DNA from: Kribbella caucasensis
GTDB taxonomy: Bacteria > Actinomycetota > Actinomycetes > Propionibacteriales > Kribbellaceae
Length of the DNA: 64,000 nt
Reading direction: 5' to 3'
Assembly (NCBI RefSeq): GCF_004361855.1
Contig: NZ_SNWQ01000008.1
Location: forward strand, 248,001-312,000
Position numbers and translations under genes: made by a program. Shown here piece after piece: positions 9,219 through 19,030 of this stretch; position 1 is the first letter of the stretch, and each line of letters opens with the position of its first letter. The notes under the pieces are model-generated. The model was not told the DNA's origin and made no database searches. It saw only the letters and a program-made list of their open reading frames with translations.

Positions 9219-10240
9219 TTGGCGCGCACTCTCGGGTCGACGACGGCGTACAGGAGGTCGACGATCAGGTTCGCGAGCACGATGAAGACCGCCGCGACCA
9301 GCGTCACGCCGAGGATCTTCGGCAGGTCGTTCGCGACGATGCCGTCGACCGCGTACTTGCCCAGACCCGGCAGGGAGAACGTCTTCTCGGTCAGGACGGC
9401 ACCGCCGAGCAGCAGGCCGACGTCCAGACCGAAGATGGTGAGGATCGGTGTCAACGCTCCACGGAGCCCGTGCTGGACGACGACGTTCCGCTCCTTCAGG
9501 CCTTTCGCCCGGGCCGTCCGGATGAAGTCCTCGTTCATCGTCTCGAGCATGCCTGCCCGGGTCAGCCTGGCGTACTGCGCAGAGAACAGGAAGGCAAGGG
9601 TGATCCAGGGCAGGATCAGTGCCTGCGCCCACAGCACCGGATTGTCGGTGAGCGGGACGAAGGTTCCACCGGGTTTCGTCCAGCCCAGTCGATAGCTGAA
9701 GAACGCCAGCGAGATCAGACCGGTGAAGAAGATCGGCAACGAGACTCCGGCCAGAGCCACCGTCATGGCGGCCCGGTCGAAGATCGAGCCGCGTCTCAAC
9801 GCCGACAACACGCCGATGGCGACACCGAACACCAGCCAGAGGATCGACGCACCGGCTGCCAGCGACAGCGTCACGGGTATTCGGTCGAGCAGTTCGGGCC
9901 ACACCGGCTGCTTGGTGATGAACGAGTACCCCAGGCAGGGCGCGGGACACCGCTCGACGCCGGCGCCGTAGTCGTACTCCGCGCCGACCACGACACCTTT
10001 GGCCCAGTTCCAGTACTGCACTGCGATCGGGTCGTACAGACCGAGCCGCTCGGCGGTCAGTTTGACGGTCTCTTCGGTTGCCGCGCGACCGACGTACCGG
10101 TTCGCCAGCGTCTCCGGCGACGCACCGGCCCAGCGCGGTACCAGATAGAAGATCGAGAAGGTGATCGCGCTCACGATGATGAGCAGACCGATCGCCGCGA
10201 TGAGCCGCCTGACGATGTATGTGATCACAGTGCCCGGCAC
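9215..10240 (-). CDS. Oligopeptide/dipeptide ABC transporter permease (DppB type)
   Basis: About 341 residues with six membrane spans. It begins near YIVRRLIAAIGLLIIVSAITF, the typical DppB first helix, and carries the EAA loop ARAKGLKERNVVVQHGLRGALTP facing the ATPases. A GTG at 10240 or a second GTG at 10228 could be the start; neither has a clear ribosome site because a large hairpin (10243-10277) sits directly upstream. Four-base overlap with the next gene. Confidence 0.9.
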   Translation of the reverse strand: MPGTVITYIVRRLIAAIGLLIIVSAITFSIFYLVPRWAGASPETLANRYVGRAATEETVKLTAERLGLYDPIAVQYWNWAKGVVVGAEYDYGAGVERCPAPCLGYSFITKQPVWPELLDRIPVTLSLAAGASILWLVFGVAIGVLSALRRGSIFDRAAMTVALAGVSLPIFFTGLISLAFFSYRLGWTKPGGTFVPLTDNPVLWAQALILPWITLAFLFSAQYARLTRAGMLETMNEDFIRTARAKGLKERNVVVQHGLRGALTPILTIFGLDVGLLLGGAVLTEKTFSLPGLGKYAVDGIVANDLPKILGVTLVAAVFIVLANLIVDLLYAVVDPRVRAK

Positions 10241-10242
10241 CG

Positions 10243-10277
10243 GTGCCCGGCCCGGGAGATCCTCCCGGGCCGGGCAC
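10243..10277 (-). terminator. Intra-operon hairpin between binding protein and permease
   Basis: Perfect 15-bp GC-rich stem with a 5-nt loop, immediately before the permease start. In binding-protein operons such structures partly stop transcription or protect upstream mRNA so that more binding protein than permease is made; that role is inferred here. Confidence 0.6.
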
Positions 10278-10332
10278 CTGCAGCCTTCACCTACCTAACG
10301 TGAGTACCTGAGAGAGGGTTGTGCTGGATCGG

Positions 10333-12090
10333 TTACTTCACACCCAGGCTCAGGTAGTCGTACATGTTGAACGCCTCGCTGATGAACACGTTGCTGAGGT
10401 TCTTCGGCCGCAGCAGCAGGCTCTTGGCGTACACACCCGGGTAGATCACGGCCTCTTCCATCACGCGCTTGTCGATCGGGGCCCAGAGCTTCTCCCGCTT
10501 GGCGGTGTCCGTCTCGGCAATGGCCGCGTCGAGCATCTTGTCGACCTCGGGGATCCGGACGCTGGTGTTCGACGAACCACCGGCCGGCCGGATGACCCGG
10601 CTGTCGACGATCTGGGACAGGAAGCCGAAGCCGTCGTTCCAGTCCGCGCCCCAGCCGTTGGTGGCCAGGCCGAGGCCGTTCTTGACCACGAAGCCCGGGT
10701 TGCCGGCGTACTGCGAGAAGTAGTCACCCGACGGGTAACCCTTCAGGGTCAGGTTGATACCGAGCGGCTTGAGGGCCTGCTGGAACGCCTCGGCGGTCGC
10801 CTTCTCACGCGGCCGGTCGGAGCGGTAGGCCATGTTGGTGCTGAACCCGTTCGGCTGACCACAAGCGGTCAGGGCTTCCTTCGCCTTGGCCTGGTCGCCC
10901 TTGTTGTCGGGACCGGCCGGGTACAGGTCGAACTTCTCGTAGCCCGGGACCAGCGGCGGCATGATCGTCGTCGCCAGGTCGCCACCGGAGAACGGGCCTC
11001 CGTAAGCGGTCTGGTAGCTGGTCTTGTCCATGCCGTACTCGATCGCCTTGCGGCACTCGATGTTGTCGAACGGCTTCACCGTCGGGTTGATCGAGGTGTA
11101 CCAGAGACGCGCGATGGTGGCGTTGTCCGAGCTCGCCTTGAGGGCCGGGTCCGTCAGCACCTTGCTCAGCGACGCCGGCTGGACACCGGTGCCCTGGACA
11201 TCGATGTCGATGGTGCCGTTGATGACCTGGTTGTCGATGTCGTCGGCGCTGACCTTCAGCGCGACCTCGTACCGGTCCGGCAGCGCCTTGCGGTTCGGGT
11301 CCGTCGCCTGGTCCCACTGGTCGTTGCGGGCCAGCGCGAACGACTTGCCGGGCTGCACGTTCTCGAACTTGTACGGGCCACTGGAGACGATGTGGTTCCG
11401 GTACTTGGCGCCGTCGTCCTTTGCCTCCGGCACCGGCATCGTCTGGGTCAGCTGAGCCAGGTAATCGAAACCACCGAAGCCGTTCTTCAGGTGGAAGACG
11501 ATGGTGTGGTCGTCCGGGGTGGTGATCGCCGAGTCGGTGTTGACACCCTTCGACTTGTACGGGCCCTTGTAGCCGGCCGGCAGGTTCAGGAACGCCTCGA
11601 AGTACGCCGGGCCGTTCGGGAAGGTCTCCTTGTCGGTCGAGCGCAGGACGGCGTGCTTGACGTCCTGCGCCTTGACCTCGGTGCCGTCGTCGTACTTGAC
11701 GCCCTTGCGGATCTTGTACGTCCAGGTCTTACCGCCGTCGCTGGGCACGCCCAGGCTTTCGGCCAGGTCGGGGACCAGTACGTTGCTCTCTTTACCCGGA
11801 GCCGGCTTGAACATCAGCAACGACCGGCCGTAGAGGCGGGCGAAGTTCCAGGCATAGCCGTAGTAGGTCTCACCCGGGTCCAGGGTGTCCCAGTCGTCGG
11901 CGTTGGCCATCTTGATGGTGCCGCCCTTCTTGTCAGAAGGACTCACCACCCCGGTCAGCGCCGCGTTGAACTCGTTCTTGGCCCCAGTGGATCCGTCGCT
12001 GGGGCTCTCGTCGCTGCCGCCACAGGCCGACAGCGCCAGGGCGACGACCGCCGACAACGCGGCGACCGTTCTCAGTCGTTTGATCCTCAT
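10333..12090 (-). CDS. Family 5 peptide-binding lipoprotein of ABC transporter
   Basis: 585 residues. N-terminal lipoprotein signal with lipobox LSAC and lipidated Cys23, followed by an acidic/serine linker and the solute-binding family 5 fold (ends with KNLSNVFISEAFNMYDYLSLG). Captures peptides outside the membrane and hands them to the DppB/DppC pore. Lies between the two permease genes of the operon. Confidence 0.92.
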   Translation of the reverse strand: MRIKRLRTVAALSAVVALALSACGGSDESPSDGSTGAKNEFNAALTGVVSPSDKKGGTIKMANADDWDTLDPGETYYGYAWNFARLYGRSLLMFKPAPGKESNVLVPDLAESLGVPSDGGKTWTYKIRKGVKYDDGTEVKAQDVKHAVLRSTDKETFPNGPAYFEAFLNLPAGYKGPYKSKGVNTDSAITTPDDHTIVFHLKNGFGGFDYLAQLTQTMPVPEAKDDGAKYRNHIVSSGPYKFENVQPGKSFALARNDQWDQATDPNRKALPDRYEVALKVSADDIDNQVINGTIDIDVQGTGVQPASLSKVLTDPALKASSDNATIARLWYTSINPTVKPFDNIECRKAIEYGMDKTSYQTAYGGPFSGGDLATTIMPPLVPGYEKFDLYPAGPDNKGDQAKAKEALTACGQPNGFSTNMAYRSDRPREKATAEAFQQALKPLGINLTLKGYPSGDYFSQYAGNPGFVVKNGLGLATNGWGADWNDGFGFLSQIVDSRVIRPAGGSSNTSVRIPEVDKMLDAAIAETDTAKREKLWAPIDKRVMEEAVIYPGVYAKSLLLRPKNLSNVFISEAFNMYDYLSLGVK

Positions 12091-12139
12091 GGTTGTGGTG
12101 CACCCCTTCTTGTCAGAACCACTGGTGGTGAAAGTCGAG

Positions 12140-13135
12140 TCATCGAGACCGCGGGTCCAGCGCGTCCCGCAGTCCGTCGCCGAACAGGTTGAAGGCCAGC
12201 ACGGTGATGAAGATGGCCAAGCCGGGCCACAACATGAAGTGCGGCATCGTGTAGAAGGTCACCGCGTCGGACAGCATGCCGCCCCAGGTGGCCGTGGGAG
12301 CCCGGACACCGACGCCGAGGAACGACAGCGCGGCCTCGAACAGGATGTTCGTCGGGATCAGCAGCGTCGCGTAGACCAGGATCGGCGCGATCAGGTTCGG
12401 CAGCAGCTCGGTGAACAGGATGTACGGCCGGCGAGCGCCCAGGCTGCGGGCGGCGTCGACGAACTCGCGTTCCCGCAGCGAGATCGTCTGCCCGCGCACG
12501 ATCCGGCCGATGTAGGGCCAGTTGAAGAATCCGATGATGAAGATCAGCAGCACGATCCGCAGCGAGTCGCCCTTCAGGCCGAAGGCGTCGTCCGGGACGA
12601 CCCCGGCCAGCGCGATCGCGAAGACCAGCAGCGGGAAGGCGAGGAAGATGTCCATCAAGCGGCTGATGAAGGCGTCGACCCAGCCGCCGAAGAAGCCGGC
12701 CACGATCCCCAGGGTGGTGCCGATCGCGACCGACAGCAGGGTGGCGAAGAAGGCGATCAGCAGCGAGATCCGGGATCCGTAGATGACCCGGCTCATGATG
12801 TCGCGGCCGTTCACCGGCTCGACCCCGAACGGGTGCTCCCAGCTCATCCCGCCGAACTTCCCGGTCGGGGCGAGGGTGCCGCCGACGGTGTCGATCAGGT
12901 TCTGGTTGAACTGGTTCGGCGGATGCCCGATGAGCTTGATGATCAGGTTGGCGAAGATCGCCATCAGGATCAGCAGGACGATGATGACGAAGCCGCCGAT
13001 CGCGACCTTGTCCCGCTTGAGCCGCATCCACGCGATCTGACCGAGTGAGCGTCCCTCGATCTTGCCCATACCTTTGAGGACGGCCTCCGGATCTGCCGTC
13101 GCCGCGCCGGGCTCGACCTCGAGTGGTGCTGTCAC
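12140..13135 (-). CDS. Oligopeptide/dipeptide ABC transporter permease (DppC type)
   Basis: 331 residues from GTG at 13135, chosen because AGGGGGAG lies about ten bases upstream; the frame is open further but with non-coding-like residues. An N-terminal cytoplasmic segment, one helix (KVAIGGFVIIVLLILMAIFA), then the permease domain with EAA loop DAARSLGARRPYILFTELLP. Ends LFGDGLRDALDPRSR, a conserved DppC tail. Confidence 0.92.
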   Translation of the reverse strand: MTAPLEVEPGAATADPEAVLKGMGKIEGRSLGQIAWMRLKRDKVAIGGFVIIVLLILMAIFANLIIKLIGHPPNQFNQNLIDTVGGTLAPTGKFGGMSWEHPFGVEPVNGRDIMSRVIYGSRISLLIAFFATLLSVAIGTTLGIVAGFFGGWVDAFISRLMDIFLAFPLLVFAIALAGVVPDDAFGLKGDSLRIVLLIFIIGFFNWPYIGRIVRGQTISLREREFVDAARSLGARRPYILFTELLPNLIAPILVYATLLIPTNILFEAALSFLGVGVRAPTATWGGMLSDAVTFYTMPHFMLWPGLAIFITVLAFNLFGDGLRDALDPRSR

Positions 13136-13341
13136 GCGGTGTGCTCCCCCTACCTCGAATCCGTGAAATCCGGCCCACGCCGGAATGGCTGCGGCCCAAA
13201 CCTGCCGCCAGAACTCTCCGGAGTCAAACGCGGAAAGTGCTGCGTTGCCCGATCGTGATGCTGCGGAAATCGTCCCGTATCGTGGACACGTCGCAGTAAA
13301 CCATGTCCTCCCACGCGGCGTCGCGGATGCCTCGCCGAGTG

Positions 13342-14946
13342 TTACTTCTTCAATGCGGAGAAGGACAGGTACGACAGCGGATTCAGCGTCTCGGCGACGT
13401 TTTCCAGGCCCTTGCCGGCCACGACGGTGAACCGGCCCTGCCAACTGGGCAGCACCGGCGCGTCGTGCGCGATCACGTTCTGTGCACTGGCCAGCAGCTC
13501 TTCGCGGTCGAGGTTGTTCTGCTCGGCGACTTCCTGATCCAACAGCTTGTTCGCCGTCTGCGACTTGTAGCCGTTCTGGTAGAGCCCGCTGTCGCGCACG
13601 AACGGGGCCAGATAGTCGTCGGTGTCGGGGTAGTCCGGCAGCCAGCCGGAGTGATAAATATCAAACGCCCCGGCCCGCGCCAGCTGCTGGTACCGAGGCC
13701 ACTCGACCGACAGCAGCGTCACCCGGAACAACCCCGTCGCATCCAGCTGCCGTTTCAGCTCGGTCACTTCAGCCTTCGCGCCGGCGCCGTACTGCGTCGG
13801 CGTCCACCCGAGCGTCAACGGCACCGGCGTGGTGATACCCGCTTCGCGCAGGATCGTCGTGGCCGCTGCCTTGTTCGGATCCTTGTACTCCGCGCGGAAC
13901 GCGTCGACCTGACCCGCGAACCCGGGCGGCACAACGGAGTACAACGGCGTCACGTGGTCGCCGTACGCCTTCTTCACCAGGGCCGGCCGGTCGATCAACT
14001 GCGCCACGGCACGCCGTACTGCGGGCCGTCGGGCCACCGTCGATTTGAAGTGGAAGGAGAAGAACCGGATCTCCGCGGACGCGGCCTCGACCACCTGCAC
14101 CTTGTCCCCAGAGCGCAGCTTGTCCAGGTCGCTCGCGCCGAACCCATGGAACGCCAGATCGGCCTTCCCGGTGGTGACGGCCGACGACAGCGCGGCCGAG
14201 TCGGGGAGCAGGCTGAGCTCGATCCCGTCGTTCTGCGCGGCCCGCGGTCCGCGGTACTTGATGAACTTGGTCAGCACGGCCGACGTACCGGCCTTGTAAG
14301 AGCTGAGCTGGTACGGCCCGCTGCCCATCGCTTTGTCGTTCAACAGCTTCGCGGCCGGGTAGGTCTCCTCGTCCACGATCGAGGCGCCGGTCGTGGTCAG
14401 CAGGTACGGCAGTCGCGCGTCCGGCCGCTTCAGCGTGAACACCGCGGTCAACTCGTCCGGCGTGCTCACGGACGCGACCGTGCTGAACAGTCCGGCCGGG
14501 CCACCCGCGGTCTTGAGCTTGACCATCCGGTCGAAGCTGAACTTCACGTCCGACGACGTCAGCTCGTGCCCGTTCGGGAAGGTCAGCCCGTTCTTCAGGC
14601 TGCAGGTGTACGTCGTGGGCGCGTCGAACTGGCAGTCGGCGGCATCCGGTACCGGGGTCGGTTTGCCCGGCGTGATCGTCAGCAGGGTCTGGAAGAGGTT
14701 CGCCTGCAGGGTGCGCGAGCCGATCTCGTACGGGCCGGCCGGATCGAGCGAGGTGACCGAGTCGGTGGTCGCGACCTTGATCATCACCTGGTTCGGCGTC
14801 GGGCCGGTGTCGTTCTGCTGGTCGCCGTTCTTCCCACACGCCGCCAGCGAGCCGGCCAGCAACCCCACCAGTGCAGCCTGCCCTGCGGACCTCACTACGC
14901 CGGTCCTGGCCACCGCCAGGAGACGACGCTTCACCACCATCACCAC
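13342..14946 (-). CDS. Second family 5 peptide-binding lipoprotein
   Basis: 534 residues with a twin-basic start (VVKRRLL), hydrophobic core and lipobox LAAC (Cys37). Body is the SBP family 5 fold. It is first in the transporter operon and clearly diverged from the 585-residue binding protein downstream, so the transporter may serve two ligands, or one protein may be specialised. Start could also be the Met at residue 3. Confidence 0.88.
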   Translation of the reverse strand: MVMVVKRRLLAVARTGVVRSAGQAALVGLLAGSLAACGKNGDQQNDTGPTPNQVMIKVATTDSVTSLDPAGPYEIGSRTLQANLFQTLLTITPGKPTPVPDAADCQFDAPTTYTCSLKNGLTFPNGHELTSSDVKFSFDRMVKLKTAGGPAGLFSTVASVSTPDELTAVFTLKRPDARLPYLLTTTGASIVDEETYPAAKLLNDKAMGSGPYQLSSYKAGTSAVLTKFIKYRGPRAAQNDGIELSLLPDSAALSSAVTTGKADLAFHGFGASDLDKLRSGDKVQVVEAASAEIRFFSFHFKSTVARRPAVRRAVAQLIDRPALVKKAYGDHVTPLYSVVPPGFAGQVDAFRAEYKDPNKAAATTILREAGITTPVPLTLGWTPTQYGAGAKAEVTELKRQLDATGLFRVTLLSVEWPRYQQLARAGAFDIYHSGWLPDYPDTDDYLAPFVRDSGLYQNGYKSQTANKLLDQEVAEQNNLDREELLASAQNVIAHDAPVLPSWQGRFTVVAGKGLENVAETLNPLSYLSFSALKK

Positions 14947-15001
14947 GTCCCACCCTCTCGTCCCCAGTCACGCCCCGCGGGCACCTCACGAAGGTAGCGC
15001 C

Positions 15002-15652
15002 TCAGTGGAGCAAACGACGCAGGGACTCCGGGGTGATGGGTTCCAGGGACTTGACGACCAGGCGCCGAGGTGCTTCGGGGATCGGCACCCATTGCGGTAC
15101 GGCGACCACGAACGCACCCGCCGCGGTACCGGATTCGGTGCCGCCCGGGGAATCCTCGATCACCACGCAGTCGGCCGGATCGACGCCGAGCGCCCGGGCT
15201 GCGGTCAGGTACGGCTCGGGGTGCGGCTTGCCGTGCTCGACCTCGTCACCGGCGACGATCACGTCGAACAACTCGTCCGGCAGGTGTCCGAGGACCGCGT
15301 CGATCATGACCCGGTGCGACGCCGAAACCAGGGCGCACGGGATCTCTTCTTTGTTCAACGCCTGCAGCAACTCGACCGCCCCGGGCCGCAATTCGACCTC
15401 TTCCCGCAACGTCGCCACCACCTGGCTGAACATCCGCTCGGCCAGTTCGTCGGGGGTGATCCGGCCGGCCGGGATCCGCGCCATCCAGACTTTCAACGCG
15501 TTACTCAGATCGCTGCCGACGAGCGAGACACAATCCTCGGTCGTCCACACCGCTCCGAGCGTTGCCATCAGGTCGATCTGGACCCGGGCCCAGACCGGCT
15601 CGGAGTCGACCAGCGTGCCGTCCATGTCCCAGAGCACCGCGCGCAGGGTCAT
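15002..15652 (-). CDS. HAD-superfamily phosphatase (beta-phosphoglucomutase-like)
   Basis: 216 residues. Motif I DMDGTLVDSEP supplies the nucleophile and acid/base Asp residues, motif II is the SASHRV region, motif III Lys is in HGKPHPEPYL, and motif IV is VVIEDSPGG. The cap inserted after motif I makes it a subfamily IA enzyme, likely acting on small sugar phosphates; substrate unknown. Stands alone, convergent to nothing and about 55 bp after the peptide-binding lipoprotein start region. Confidence 0.85.
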   Translation of the reverse strand: MTLRAVLWDMDGTLVDSEPVWARVQIDLMATLGAVWTTEDCVSLVGSDLSNALKVWMARIPAGRITPDELAERMFSQVVATLREEVELRPGAVELLQALNKEEIPCALVSASHRVMIDAVLGHLPDELFDVIVAGDEVEHGKPHPEPYLTAARALGVDPADCVVIEDSPGGTESGTAAGAFVVAVPQWVPIPEAPRRLVVKSLEPITPESLRRLLH

Positions 15653-15917
15653 GGGGCGATGACGTACTTCGGGTGCGCGGACAACGTGGGCTCCTTTGAG
15701 AGACGGACAGCCCCACCAGTTTCACCTGGGACTCAAGTTCGGAGCACGCCGGGTACCTCGGTACGTCGTACGGCCGACACGTTCCGCTGGGCGTGAAACC
15801 GGACGCACGGTGCTCCCCGGGGACGTAGGCTGGCAGTCCGGCACGCGGTGCGGACGGAGTACTGACTTTGGCAGCTCAGACAGCGGCAGCGACAACGGCT
15901 AGGACAGGGGGTGGCGG

Positions 15918-16763
15918 GTGGTAGACCTCGCTAACCTGCGGGACCCGGTCGTGATCGCCGCGTTCGAGGGCTGGAACGACGCCGCCGAGGCCGCGACCGG
16001 TGCGGTGGACCACCTGATCGACGAGTGGGACGCCGAGCTCGTGACCGAGATCGATCCCGAGGACTACTACGACTTCCAGGTGAACCGGCCGACGGTCGGT
16101 ATCGACGAGGAAGGTGTCCGTGAGATCACCTGGCCGACCACCCGGATGTACCTGGCCCGGCCGGACGACACCGACCGCGACGTACTGCTGATCCGCGGCA
16201 TCGAGCCGAACATGCGCTGGCGGACCTTCTGCCAGGAGCTCCTCGCGGTCGTCGACGAGTCGAACGCGCAACTGGTCGTCGTGCTCGGCGCCCTGCTCGC
16301 CGACTCGCCGCACACCCGCCCGATCCCGGTCAGCGCGACGTCGTCCGATCCCGAGCTGACCGCCTCGTGGAGTCTGGAGCCGTCCAGCTACGAGGGCCCG
16401 ACCGGGATCACCGGTGTCTTCGCCGACCTGTGCAACACCCTCGGCATACCGTCGGTCTCGGTCTGGTCCGCGATCCCCCACTACATCGCCGGTACCCCTT
16501 GCCCGAAGGCGTCCCTCGCCCTCCTCGGCAAGGTCGAGGCGTTGCTGGATCTCCCGATCCCCGAGGGCGACCTGCCCGAACTCGCCCGCGCCTGGCAACG
16601 CGGCGCCGACGAACTCAGCGAGGAAGACCCCGAGGTCGCCGAGTACGTCGCCACCCTCGAACAGCAGCGCGACACCACCGACCTCCCCGAAGCCTCCGGC
16701 GACGCCATCGCCGCCGAATTCGAGCGCTACCTCAGACGCCGCAACAACAACCGCCCCGAATAG
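15918..16763 (+). CDS. PAC2 family protein
   Basis: 281 residues, starting GTG at 15918. The PAC2 (proteasome assembly chaperone-like) fold is shown by FEGWNDAAEAATGAVDHL near the N terminus and by the GALLADSPHTRP and ATSSDPEL motifs. Function in bacteria is unknown; in mycobacteria and streptomycetes a PAC2 gene lies near mshC as here. The C terminus is rich in charged residues. Convergent with mshC. Confidence 0.88.
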   Translation: MVDLANLRDPVVIAAFEGWNDAAEAATGAVDHLIDEWDAELVTEIDPEDYYDFQVNRPTVGIDEEGVREITWPTTRMYLARPDDTDRDVLLIRGIEPNMRWRTFCQELLAVVDESNAQLVVVLGALLADSPHTRPIPVSATSSDPELTASWSLEPSSYEGPTGITGVFADLCNTLGIPSVSVWSAIPHYIAGTPCPKASLALLGKVEALLDLPIPEGDLPELARAWQRGADELSEEDPEVAEYVATLEQQRDTTDLPEASGDAIAAEFERYLRRRNNNRPE

Positions 16764-16811
16764 CCCCGTACGACGACCCGCTCCTTCGTCGCCGGCGGCG
16801 CGTAGTACGGG

Positions 16812-18032
16812 TTAGAGCTTGATGCCGAGTAGGGCATCGGCGGCCTGGGTGATCAGGGCGGGTGAGGTGGGGTCCTCGCCGTTGGTTTCGGACCAGAGGT
16901 CCAGGGCGGCGAGGGCGGCCGGGGTGTCCAGGTCGTTGGTCAGGGCCGAGCGGAGGGCGTCGACCGCGGCGGTGCCGTCGGGGCCGGTGCCTCGGGCGAT
17001 CGCGCCGCGCCAGGTGTCGAGGCGCTTCTGGGCTTCGAGCAGGTCGGCGTCGGTCCAGAACCAGTCGGTCCGGTAGTGGTGGGCCAGCAGCGCCAGCCGG
17101 ATCGCCATCGGGTCGGAGCCGGCCTGGCGTTCGCGGGAGACGAGGACGAGGTTGCCCTTGGATTTCGACATCTTCTCGCCGTCCAGTCCGACCATCGCCT
17201 GGTGGACGTACGCGCGGGCGAACGGGTACTCCCCCGTCGCGCACTGCGCCTCGCTCGCCGACATCTCGTGATGCGGGAAGATCAGGTCCGACCCGCCGCC
17301 CTGGACGTCGATCGTCATCCCGAGGTAGCGCAGCGCGATCGCCGAGCACTCGATGTGCCAACCCGGCCGGCCGCGCCCGAACGGCGAGTCCCAGGCGGGT
17401 TCGCCCGGACGTTCGCGCATCCAGACCAGACAGTCCAGCGGGTCGCGCTTGCCTTCGCGATCGGGGTCGCCGCCGCGCTCGCCGAACAACGCCAGCATGG
17501 TCGCGGCGTCGTACGACGAGATGCTGCCGAACGCCGGGTCCGCCTTGACCGCGAAGTACAGGTCCCCGTCCACGTCGTACACGGCGCCGGCGCGCTGCAG
17601 CTCGGCGATCCGCTCGACCACCAACGGGATCGACTCGACCACGCCGACGTATTCCTGCGGCGGGATCACCCGCAACGCGGTCATGTCGTCGCGGAACAAC
17701 TGGATCTCGCGCTCGGCCAGATCGGCCCACTCGACACCGGTCGCGGTCGCCCGCTCGAGCAGCGGGTCGTCGACGTCGGTGATGTTCTGGGTGTAGTGGA
17801 CGTCGTAGCCGGCGTCGCGCCAGAGGCGGTTGATCAGGTCGAAGGTGACGTACGTCGCCGCGTGGCCCATGTGCGTCGCGTCGTACGGGGTGATGCCGCA
17901 GACGTACATCCTGGCTGGCCCGTCGGCGGCCGGCGGGACCTCGACCGGACCACCCGAGGCGGTGTCGTAGAGGCGAAGACGCCGGGCCGGCCCGGGTACG
18001 ACCGGGATTTCTGGTTTCGTCCACGCCTGCAT
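16812..18032 (-). CDS. mshC: Cysteine--glucosaminyl-inositol ligase of mycothiol synthesis
   Basis: 406 residues. Joins cysteine to GlcN-Ins with ATP, the third step of mycothiol synthesis, the actinobacterial redox thiol. A class I cysteinyl-tRNA-synthetase fold: HIGH-like box HMGH (54-57), KMSKS at 287-291, and zinc ligands Cys45, Cys229 and His254 are present. Shorter than CysS because the tRNA-binding domain is absent. Presence of mshC strongly supports an actinobacterial host. Confidence 0.95.
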   Translation of the reverse strand: MQAWTKPEIPVVPGPARRLRLYDTASGGPVEVPPAADGPARMYVCGITPYDATHMGHAATYVTFDLINRLWRDAGYDVHYTQNITDVDDPLLERATATGVEWADLAEREIQLFRDDMTALRVIPPQEYVGVVESIPLVVERIAELQRAGAVYDVDGDLYFAVKADPAFGSISSYDAATMLALFGERGGDPDREGKRDPLDCLVWMRERPGEPAWDSPFGRGRPGWHIECSAIALRYLGMTIDVQGGGSDLIFPHHEMSASEAQCATGEYPFARAYVHQAMVGLDGEKMSKSKGNLVLVSRERQAGSDPMAIRLALLAHHYRTDWFWTDADLLEAQKRLDTWRGAIARGTGPDGTAAVDALRSALTNDLDTPAALAALDLWSETNGEDPTSPALITQAADALLGIKL

Positions 18033-18128
18033 GAGACGGAGCCTATCCAGTCAGCCATCAACAGACACGAACAGGTTCCACTCCCCGATCCGCCCCGCGC
18101 TCCCGCCCGAAATGCGGTATGAGCGGGA

Positions 18129-18941
18129 TCACCTCCGACGCCAGGCCCGGTCCACGTACGCCGCGAACGGCGTCGCGTCCCGGCCGAGGACCTGGCGTAC
18201 GCCGTCGGCCGGTTCGGCGAGCAGACCGGCCCGGACCAGGTCGAACATGGCGTTCAACTGCTCCACGACGTCCTCGGGGTACCCCTGCGCCCGCAGCTCG
18301 GCCCCGTACTCGGCCGGCGACACGTCGACGTGCGACATCGTCCGCCCCGAGGCGGCCGCGATCTGCGCAACGGCCTCGTCGAAGGTCAACCCCTCCGGAC
18401 CGGACAGGTCGTACCTCCGCCCGTCGTACCCGTCCTCCGTCAGCAGCGTCGCGGCGACCTCTGCCACGTCCTCGACATCCACGAACGGCTCGCGCACCCC
18501 ACCCGTCGGCAACGCCAGCCGCCCGGTCAGCAGCGGTTCGTACCAGAGATCCTCGTCGAAGTTCTGAGCGAAGTTGTTCGACCCGATGATCGTCCACGCG
18601 ACCCCGGATGCCTTCACGGCTCGTTCGGCCTCGGCCATCCCATGCCCGAACACCTCACCGAACCCATCCGCACCACCCCGCCCCGACAACACCACGAACT
18701 TCGCCACCCCCGCGGCAACCGCCTGATCCACGAACGGCTCGATCAGCTTCGGCTCCTCCGGCGCGATCAGATACACGGCAGCGACATCCCGTACGGCGCT
18801 CGCCCAGCTGCCCGAATCCTCCCAATCGAACCGAGTCTCCGAACTCCGCGAGGCCGCCCGCACCGCCACCCCTCGATCACGCAGCCTCCCAACCACCCGC
18901 CGACCGGTCTTACCCGTTGCCCCAAGCACCAAAATCGTCAT
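18129..18941 (-). CDS. NmrA-like NAD(P)-binding oxidoreductase
   Basis: 270 residues starting MTILVLGATGKTGRR, whose GATGKTG is the nucleotide-binding loop of NmrA/azoreductase-type atypical SDRs. Central motifs include VVLSGRGGAD and NFAQNF. Substrate unknown; many relatives are quinone or azo reductases or redox sensors. ATG at 18941 is chosen because the fold starts directly there. Divergent from the adjacent AraC-type regulator gene, which probably controlled it before being frameshifted. Confidence 0.85.
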   Translation of the reverse strand: MTILVLGATGKTGRRVVGRLRDRGVAVRAASRSSETRFDWEDSGSWASAVRDVAAVYLIAPEEPKLIEPFVDQAVAAGVAKFVVLSGRGGADGFGEVFGHGMAEAERAVKASGVAWTIIGSNNFAQNFDEDLWYEPLLTGRLALPTGGVREPFVDVEDVAEVAATLLTEDGYDGRRYDLSGPEGLTFDEAVAQIAAASGRTMSHVDVSPAEYGAELRAQGYPEDVVEQLNAMFDLVRAGLLAEPADGVRQVLGRDATPFAAYVDRAWRRR

Positions 18942-19030
18942 ACCCGAAGTCAATCCGGCCATCCCACCGCGGCCCATGCGCGAAAGTTCCACCCAGATGT
19001 CCATTAGTCCCGCTGCCTACGCTGGGTCCT

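Noticed and set aside
9219-10277. Upstream extension of the DppD-type frame to 695 residues
   Set aside because: The extra part is antisense-like and lies inside the permease gene; ATGA overlap fixes the start at 9218.
10321-12192. 623-codon plus-strand frame opposite the peptide-binding lipoprotein
   Set aside because: Shadow; the opposite strand encodes a complete lipoprotein with signal peptide.
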